Source: CAIVVT01 sp963838205 (GTDB taxonomy: Bacteria > Acidobacteriota > Terriglobia > Bryobacterales > Bryobacteraceae). From it: a DNA stretch of 64,000 nt. Below, piece by piece: positions 59,801-64,000 of this stretch; position 1 is the first letter of the stretch; every line of letters begins with the position of its first letter. The stretch is from the NCBI GenBank assembly GCA_963838205.1, contig CAWIQF010000016.1:1-64000 (forward strand), read 5' to 3'. The notes beneath the pieces were generated by a model that saw only the letters and a program-made list of their open reading frames with translations, made no database searches and was not told where the DNA came from. The translations under genes and the position numbers were made by a program.

Positions 59801-60196
59801 ACGGCTCCAAGTGACCGTTCGGTGAAGCAGCAGCGTCCAGACTGCGTCGCTGGGCAAAGCGGTACCCTGTCGAACCCCACGACCGCCGACTATTTCAACG
59901 TCAAAGCATTCTCCATTCCCGCCAGCAATATCGGCCGATTTGGCAATTGCGGCGTGGGGATTCTGGAAGGCCCCGGAACTGTCACCTATTCGATGTCGGT
60001 AGGTAAGACCTTCTCCGTTACCGAACGCTTCGGCCTGCGCTACGAAGCTCAGTTCGCCAACCTATTCAATCTCCTGAACAAAGGCGAGCCGAACATGAAC
60101 GTCGCCAGCAGTTCGTTCGGTCTCATTACTTCGAGCCAGCTTGTGGAACAGGCTGGTCCGCGCTCCATTCAAATGATGCTCAGGCTGCAATTCTGA
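56813..60196 (+). CDS. TonB-dependent receptor with carboxypeptidase-regulatory-like N-terminus
   Basis: An outer-membrane receptor of 1127 residues. The GTG start at 56813 follows TTAAGGAG. A signal peptide (ILLTIGSILLYTSGLHAQ) is followed by a CnaB-like domain (FGTISGVVTDPSSAVVASAV), a plug (SYSLDGISTQVVRYGG, IAEFKINTASNSAEFAQPSD) and a barrel with the usual KNKTFFYFDYEGVR, GRVTQKTIAAVGT and C-terminal RSIQMMLRLQF. It is intact, unlike the receptor at 17.5 kb. No regulator or partner lipoprotein adjoins; a hairpin lies just downstream. The ligand is unknown. Confidence 0.9.
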   Translation: MERAQCKWFPPILLTIGSILLYTSGLHAQSTFGTISGVVTDPSSAVVASAVVQATETNTHSVRSIDTSQAGLYSFQNLAPGNYTISVSAPGFAKAERKDITLLAREELPIDFKLELASAAATTVEVVGTPVIATELTKSESVSGDAINSLALNFRATSSPSPITVAPLFAGVSTDSGGNITIAGQLPTATSYSLDGISTQVVRYGGPNKDLFPSVEGIAEFKINTASNSAEFAQPSDLTIISRNGTNDFHGGGFWYFQRKDFNSADPISGIIPTGDADTFGTSLGGPILIPKVYDGKNKTFFYFDYEGVRLSTNSLIDTNTAPNQWRTGDLSGAGTQVYNLNTKTPIAGNIIPGANINSVSAGIIPLFFPTPTNSEAALTSPNLVTSFPGTYNVNGFDGRLDQNIGSNQRLWGRVTQKTIAAVGTDAALGAGGAGDTTYNPLMGAFSTGSDLLNVAISYNLIIKPNLINEARFGYTRANYNFSYPQALQGDSIVKTLGIEGLPGSPKNGLGGVPVFYIGDLLGGQTNPYGHPRINKNTTIEIGDNLSWVFGKHTMKFGADFRRLSYEDNITFNLGDEYGDYLYGGSDPQGWTTFLLGRIDDAVQAQNGPDGKPFGYHYGGFAQDEWRIHPNLTLTAGLRYEVNTPFNDATHQLGQFDTSYPGGRLIIQNEETNLVNPLWKVAVGNTPFITASQAGLPDTLRWTDWTNIQPRLGLAWSDGKTSIRASSGFYSVPVLGAVLYSLLGVNTSYYADYGTTSFPNAFPTGVGSAAAYPGYRRANQENLKDPRVIQWNFSIDRALGWKTVARASYTGSHTYDLIYSPDLNQLAPNTSGYAVLTATPALRQEYLKYPNFREVLTRANGPSDKYEAVTFELNRRFSNDLIFNNHYTYTKNTTNALGVAPNSAIPTGGQGDNGDNVNNLYNIAADYGNAYYDRTNRFVSTFVYDLPIGRGKKYLGNIGRGANLVAGGWRVTGSTLAQSGPWETPYFPSSLSDPSGTAPSDRSVKQQRPDCVAGQSGTLSNPTTADYFNVKAFSIPASNIGRFGNCGVGILEGPGTVTYSMSVGKTFSVTERFGLRYEAQFANLFNLLNKGEPNMNVASSSFGLITSSQLVEQAGPRSIQMMLRLQF

Positions 60197-60224
60197 GCCA
60201 CGAGGAGGAATTGGAGGAGGCAGA

Positions 60225-60260
60225 CCGCTCCGCCGTATGAGGTAGACAGCGGCGGAGCGG
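60225..60260 (+). terminator. Hairpin downstream of the third TonB receptor gene
   Basis: CCGCTCCGCC (60225-60234) pairs perfectly with GGCGGAGCGG (60251-60260) across a 16-base loop, 30 bp past the receptor stop. There is no T-run after it, so it may stabilise the 3' end or act as a weak terminator. Confidence 0.4.
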
Positions 60261-60567
60261 GCCGACCTCTTGCAGCACTGTGAACTACGCTGCGCCAGGC
60301 ATATGGCCTGACAGCAGTCTGTTGCGGCCAGACAAAGTCTGCGCCGGGCTGTTGAACGAGAAGGTCCCAGGTTTATTCAGAGGGTCGGCGCTTAATGTGT
60401 TGAGCAGGCAGCCGGCGGTTCGAACCAAACCGCGACACGAATATAGCGGGTGCAGCCCCGGCCGCGCCCGCCGGCGTTTACGGATCGGTCTCCGGCATCC
60501 CATTTGTAAGCATCCGCTCCGGCTGCATTGGAACCGAAAGGGGACGCCCTTTTCTCTCGGTGGCCGG

Positions 60568-61542
60568 CTAACCGTTCGAGGGGGTCTGCTCGGGGGGCTC
60601 GTGGTCGGCTTCGAAGGCCAAGCGGAGGAAGGAGCGTGGTTCGAGTTCGATGCGCACAGGCAGGACAGATTGAGAATCGTGGTCCCACCACACGCTGAAG
60701 CGGGTCCGGGCGCCGGTTTGCAGGTTGCGGGTAGTACCGACCATGTGAACGACGGAGTCGGCGCGGGTGACGAGGCCGCGCTGACGCAGCTTCTCTCCGA
60801 GCTTTGGGTCGGGCGAGGAGACGGTCTCCAGGGAACGCTGGACGCCGCCGTAGATGAAGACCGTGTTCGAGGGTTGGAGGTTGCTTTCGCGCACGCGCAG
60901 CAGGGCGTAGAGCAGCGTGGTCAGGATCTTGTCGGAAGCGCCGGGCGTGCCGCGTTCGTCACGGCTGGAGACGCACTCACCGTCAAAGGAGCGTTCGGCG
61001 GCGCTGGCTACGATCTTCCACATTCGCCAACTCACGGCGTCCTTCGTGACGAAGCGGGTGAAGCGGGCGGAAAAGGATCCGGGGCGGCTTTCGCCGCGAA
61101 TGGCGGAAAAGAGCGCGGACTCCTGGCCGGGCTTCAAGGCGTTGCGGGCCTCGTCGAGGCGTTCCTCCTGAGAGGTGCTCATGAAGCCGAAATAGCGCGA
61201 CTCGGCCAACTGGCCGGCCGCCTCGACGACGGTCTCCTCGATATAGCCGAGGCGGTTGAGGCCGTGGGCCGTGTCGGGCCAGGAACCACCGCCAAAGCCG
61301 ACGCGGCGGGCGCGCGGGCCTGCGCCGTCGATGTCTTCGGAAAAGGCGAAACCGCTGCCCACGCCGGCCTTGGAGAAGATGGGGACGGAGAAGAGCATGA
61401 TGACGGCGTCGGCGCGATAGTAGCGCCGGGCCGCGGCGGCGCCGCCGCCCAAGTTGGCCGCCAGCGGCGCCCAGGCGCGCGCCAGGAGCAGGGGTTTCAA
61501 GAGTTTGAGCAATCCGCGACGGGACCAGGTTCGCGTGATCAT
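60568..61542 (-). CDS. Exported protein of unknown function (last gene of a GT4 operon)
   Basis: From the ATG at 61542 the protein has 324 residues. This start is preferred because GGAGG, which overlaps the end of the preceding glycosyltransferase gene, lies about 12 bases upstream and a twin-arginine-like leader follows (TRTWSRRGLLKLLKPLLL). The mature part includes RYYRADAVIMLFSVPIFSKA, GVGSGFAFSEDIDGAG, GYIEETVVEAAGQLAESRYF and a beta-rich C-terminus (TRFSVWWDHDSQSVLPVRIE). I know no family name for it. It is translationally linked to a GT4 glycosyltransferase (8 bp gap), so it may take part in making or exporting a surface glycan or glycolipid. Confidence 0.6.
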   Translation of the reverse strand: MITRTWSRRGLLKLLKPLLLARAWAPLAANLGGGAAAARRYYRADAVIMLFSVPIFSKAGVGSGFAFSEDIDGAGPRARRVGFGGGSWPDTAHGLNRLGYIEETVVEAAGQLAESRYFGFMSTSQEERLDEARNALKPGQESALFSAIRGESRPGSFSARFTRFVTKDAVSWRMWKIVASAAERSFDGECVSSRDERGTPGASDKILTTLLYALLRVRESNLQPSNTVFIYGGVQRSLETVSSPDPKLGEKLRQRGLVTRADSVVHMVGTTRNLQTGARTRFSVWWDHDSQSVLPVRIELEPRSFLRLAFEADHEPPEQTPSNG

Positions 61543-61550
61543 CGCAATCG

Positions 61551-62840
61551 TCACACCTCCAGGCCGAGCCAATTGCCGGCGGTTGAAATAAAATCGGGTT
61601 GGATGCGCGGGTTCGGGCAGGCGCCCGAATGCCATTCGTGGATTTCGCGGTACAGCCGGAGATAGCCACCGGCGATGTTGGCCCAGTCATACCGCCGGGC
61701 GGTTTCGAGGGCGGCGCGGGCGCGAGCCTGTTTCTCTGAGGGAGACGTGGCCAGCGAGAGGATAGCCTCGGCGAACGGGCGTGGACCGGGATCGGCGAGC
61801 CAGGCGCAGGCGGGCGCCGCGTATGAGATGACGCCGCCGCAATTGCAGGCCACGAGGGGGAGACCGGAGGCCATCGCCTCGAGCGGCGCGATGCCGAAGG
61901 GCTCGGCGGGGTTGGGATGGACGAAGGCGTCGGCGCTGGCATAGACGGCCGCCAGTTCCTCGCGCGTTTCGAGGTGGCCGAGAAAAGCGACGCGGCCGGG
62001 GCATGAGCGTGCGACGTCGCGCTCCAGCGGAGCGCGCAACATGCCGTCGCCGGCTATGACGAGGCGGAAATCGAATTCCCGCGAGTGCTTGAGCAGGCCC
62101 ATGACCTGGACCAGCATGGGGAGGTTCTTTTCCGGAGCCAGGCGCCCGGCATAGAGCAGCAGGACCGAGTTTGTCTCGCCTCCGGAGAGCGCCAGCAGCC
62201 GGCGTCTCAACAGCGGATCGCGGCGCGCGGGGCTGAAACTGACGGTGTCCACACCCATGCCCCGGACCCACACGCCGCGCCGGACGACATGGCCGCGCGA
62301 GGCACCGCGCAGATCCTCGGCGGTAAAGCGGGAGACGGTGATGTGGTGGTCGAACAGCGGGAAGTACAGCCACTTCATGTAGAGCCGGCAGAAGGCCTCG
62401 GCGAACGGGAAGCGGGGCAGATAGACCAGCAGATTGTCAATCATGCGCTCGCAGCTCAAGCCGACCAGCGTGGGACGGTGGCCATCGGGGAACAACCAGT
62501 TGCGGCGCACCAATCCGGCCAGGTACTGGAGGGTGTATTTGTCGCAGATCTCGATCAGGTCGGGACGTTCGTCGTAGAGGATGCGGCGAATGTCGGAGCC
62601 GGGCCGCAGGTAGCGCGGCGGCAGCAACCAGCGGTAGCTGCGGTCGAGCGGCGCGCGCGGGGCGCGCAGATGGTAGATGCGGACGAAGGGCGAGACGTCC
62701 TCGACGCGCGTTTCCGCGGCCGGAACGATCAGCCGCAGATAGTGTTCGTTGGCCTCGGCGGCCGCCATCAGGGCGCGATAGAAAGTCCCGATCCCACCCG
62801 AAGCGGAGTGCCAAGCGTTGGTCAGATGGAGCGACTTCAT
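61551..62840 (-). CDS. GT4-family glycosyltransferase
   Basis: A GT-B fold retaining glycosyltransferase of 429 residues, ATG at 62840 after GAGGGTG. The N-terminal donor-free half begins LHLTNAWHSASGGIGTFYRA; the C-terminal half has the nucleotide-sugar site VLLLYAGRLAPEKNLPMLVQ and the E-x7-E motif in PAEPFGIAPLEAMASGLPLV. The glycine-rich N-terminal loop and catalytic His region (GLSCERMIDN) are as in capsule or glycolipid transferases. It is the middle gene of a three-gene operon (7 bp after the upstream membrane protein, 8 bp before the downstream exported protein). Acceptor unknown; likely an envelope polysaccharide or lipid. Confidence 0.88.
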   Translation of the reverse strand: MKSLHLTNAWHSASGGIGTFYRALMAAAEANEHYLRLIVPAAETRVEDVSPFVRIYHLRAPRAPLDRSYRWLLPPRYLRPGSDIRRILYDERPDLIEICDKYTLQYLAGLVRRNWLFPDGHRPTLVGLSCERMIDNLLVYLPRFPFAEAFCRLYMKWLYFPLFDHHITVSRFTAEDLRGASRGHVVRRGVWVRGMGVDTVSFSPARRDPLLRRRLLALSGGETNSVLLLYAGRLAPEKNLPMLVQVMGLLKHSREFDFRLVIAGDGMLRAPLERDVARSCPGRVAFLGHLETREELAAVYASADAFVHPNPAEPFGIAPLEAMASGLPLVACNCGGVISYAAPACAWLADPGPRPFAEAILSLATSPSEKQARARAALETARRYDWANIAGGYLRLYREIHEWHSGACPNPRIQPDFISTAGNWLGLEV

Positions 62841-62847
62841 GCCACCC

Positions 62848-63435
62848 TCACGCTCCTTCGTTGCGTAGAACTTCGGCCAGGGCGCGGCCAACCATGCGCG
62901 GCAGGACCAGCAGGAAACCGCCGATGAGGGAGGGGACGCGGCGCATGTCTTCGCCCAGCGGCCGGGCCTCGGCGCCGACGATCAGCGCGCCCTTGTGCAT
63001 GGCATACAGGTTGAACAGATTCGAAATCTGCGTGAAACAAATCGACGTGATAATGCTTCGGGCCAGCATGGGCGTGCCGCGGGCGTAGTGGATGGTGAAT
63101 TCCATGCTGTGCGAGACGGCGGGGACGAACAGCATGACGCCGAGCACGGCCTGCCATTCCGGCTTGACCTTACGCAGCATCTGCGTCACGGCGCCCCAAC
63201 CGCCGCTGGTGGCGGTGCGCCAGGCGAACTCCGCGAGCATGGCCCCGACCGCGGCGCGCCAGCCGGCTTTGAGGTTGACGGCGAAGAAAATGCCGCCGCG
63301 GAAGAGCGCGCTGAACAGGGCCGACTTCCAGTTCCAGCGGCGGATGAAGAGTTCCACCGGGTGCGCGCAGGCCCAGCGAATGACCGGCAATAGCGGGACA
63401 CCTTCCGGGGGCGCGGGACGGGTCATGGATGTCAT
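62848..63435 (-). CDS. Integral membrane protein of unknown function (first gene of the GT4 operon)
   Basis: A protein of 195 residues from the ATG at 63435; an alternative GTG at 63465 cannot be excluded, as neither has a strong ribosome binding site. Three or four hydrophobic segments are seen (ALFSALFRGGIFFAVNLKAG, WQAVLGVMLFVPAVSHSM, IITSICFTQISNLFNLYAMH, LIGGFLLVLPRM). It opens with the Pro-rich TRPAPPEGVPLLPVIRW. No known family comes to mind. Its stop lies 7 bp before the GT4 start, so the two are coupled. Confidence 0.6.
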   Translation of the reverse strand: MTSMTRPAPPEGVPLLPVIRWACAHPVELFIRRWNWKSALFSALFRGGIFFAVNLKAGWRAAVGAMLAEFAWRTATSGGWGAVTQMLRKVKPEWQAVLGVMLFVPAVSHSMEFTIHYARGTPMLARSIITSICFTQISNLFNLYAMHKGALIVGAEARPLGEDMRRVPSLIGGFLLVLPRMVGRALAEVLRNEGA

Positions 63436-63649
63436 AGCGTGTGATCTGGCGGTAATGTCGCACACTCCACACTAATGACAAGATCGCTTGTTTTTGTTTA
63501 AAGGTCGTGGCAGACGGACGAAGCAGCCATGACAATGCACCGAAAGGCACGAGAAAAGCTCAGAGGGCTGAGACTCAGAATGGCCTGACCGGGCAATCGT
63601 TCGACTGCAAGACTCGGTCGGTAGGTGCGTCCAGATCAACGTCCGAAAG

Positions 63650-64000
63650 TCACGGTCGCTCTCCGTGCGCGAGCCTCGAATTGATCTGTTCGATCACAGG
63701 CATCAACTGCGCTACCCCTTCGATGACATAATGCGCTCCTGCCTGCATCAAGCGCTGCCCCGCCAGTCGGCCGAGTTGCTCCCGCTGCTCCGCTGGCAGC
63801 GCTTTCAATTCCGCTTCCGATAGGCCTATTTCGTTTCCGGTTTCCGTGACGCCGACCGTCCACATCCCCGCGTTCAGGCCTTCCTCAATGTTGACAATGG
63901 TGTCGCCGACCTTCACGCAAACGGCGGCGGGGTACACGCCCAGACGCATGGAGGCGACAAGCGCCATCCATGGTGCGGGCCGGCCCTGTGGCACATCGTC
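63650..64000 (-). CDS. phnX: Phosphonoacetaldehyde hydrolase, C-terminal part (runs off the window)
   Basis: The minus-strand frame is open to the window edge; the visible 117 residues begin DDVPQGRPAPWMALVASMRLG and include VCVKVGDTIVNIEEGLNAGM, WTVGVTETGNEIGLSEAEL and the C-terminus to the stop at 63650. These are the cofactor/phosphate-side loops of the HAD-superfamily phosphonatase PhnX: D in VGDTxxxxxEG, and the typical GRPxPWM block. The enzyme cleaves phosphonoacetaldehyde to acetaldehyde and phosphate in 2-aminoethylphosphonate use. The Schiff-base lysine and nucleophile Asp lie outside the window. Partner aminotransferase PhnW, if present, would also be beyond it. Confidence 0.8.
   Translation of the reverse strand, partial: DDVPQGRPAPWMALVASMRLGVYPAAVCVKVGDTIVNIEEGLNAGMWTVGVTETGNEIGLSEAELKALPAEQREQLGRLAGQRLMQAGAHYVIEGVAQLMPVIEQINSRLAHGERP

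Noticed and set aside
60415..60440. A tRNA-like GGTTCGAACC motif
   Set aside because: It is a short palindrome without acceptor or anticodon stems on either side.

Overview
The window looks like a piece of an Acidobacteriota chromosome, most likely the Solibacter/Bryobacter lineage. This is inferred from gene content, not from a search. The signs are high GC, three very large TonB-dependent receptors with an N-terminal carboxypeptidase-regulatory-like domain (4.8-8.6, 17.5-20.1 and 56.8-60.2 kb), a Ser/Thr kinase fused to a TolB-like propeller beside an ECF sigma factor of the acidobacterial/planctomycete type, many secreted glycoside hydrolases, an S46 peptidase, and many insertion-sequence and pseudogene remnants. 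No rRNA, tRNA or CRISPR was found.

Layout. 0-4.7 kb is a decayed edge: an intact IS630 element with visible inverted repeats, an IS4-type fragment, a frameshifted carboxypeptidase-like gene and a frameshifted TPR gene. 4.7-13.7 kb is a carbohydrate locus with a TonB receptor, a SorC-type regulator with a good palindromic operator in front of the receptor, and a GH106 alpha-L-rhamnosidase. 13.8-16.9 kb holds an IS3 remnant, an oxidoreductase tail, a MITE-like element, an exported enolase-superfamily enzyme and a degenerate repeat array. 17-25.5 kb holds a His/Cys-rich small protein with a frameshifted TonB receptor, a cluster of gene fragments, a lipoprotein, and a signalling operon (three-PAS histidine kinase, response regulator, receiver-ParA/CpaE fusion). 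25.8-28.2 kb holds a GNAT-nitrilase fusion and an ABC-permease tail.

28.3-39.0 kb is the main sugar region: a Tat-exported glycosidase-like protein, a second MITE copy, a frameshifted RhaT-like sugar transporter, two unlike UroD/methyltransferase-family proteins that overlap each other, an overlapping exported GH42 beta-galactosidase, and an opposed TIM-barrel-like secreted protein. 39.6-45.1 kb holds an NmrA-type reductase, a DPP7-like S46 peptidase, the third MITE copy and an exported AGE-family epimerase. 46.1-51.4 kb holds the kinase/sigma pair, a small secreted acidobacterial protein and a tetraheme cytochrome made of four repeats. 51.9-54.5 kb is an IS91-type transposase with a partner tyrosine recombinase, followed by a second, inverted block of the 16-kb repeat family. 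54.7-64 kb holds a double-flavodoxin protein, the third TonB receptor, a three-gene operon with a GT4 glycosyltransferase, and the end of a phosphonoacetaldehyde hydrolase gene.

The best new signals are (i) a ~300-bp non-autonomous element in three copies, two with exact 9-bp target duplications, (ii) a family of degenerate repeat arrays in opposite orientation 38 kb apart, (iii) the UroD-pair/GH42/transporter cluster, and (iv) the tetra-repeat cytochrome. Four larger genes carry apparent frameshifts; real decay and sequence error cannot be told apart here.
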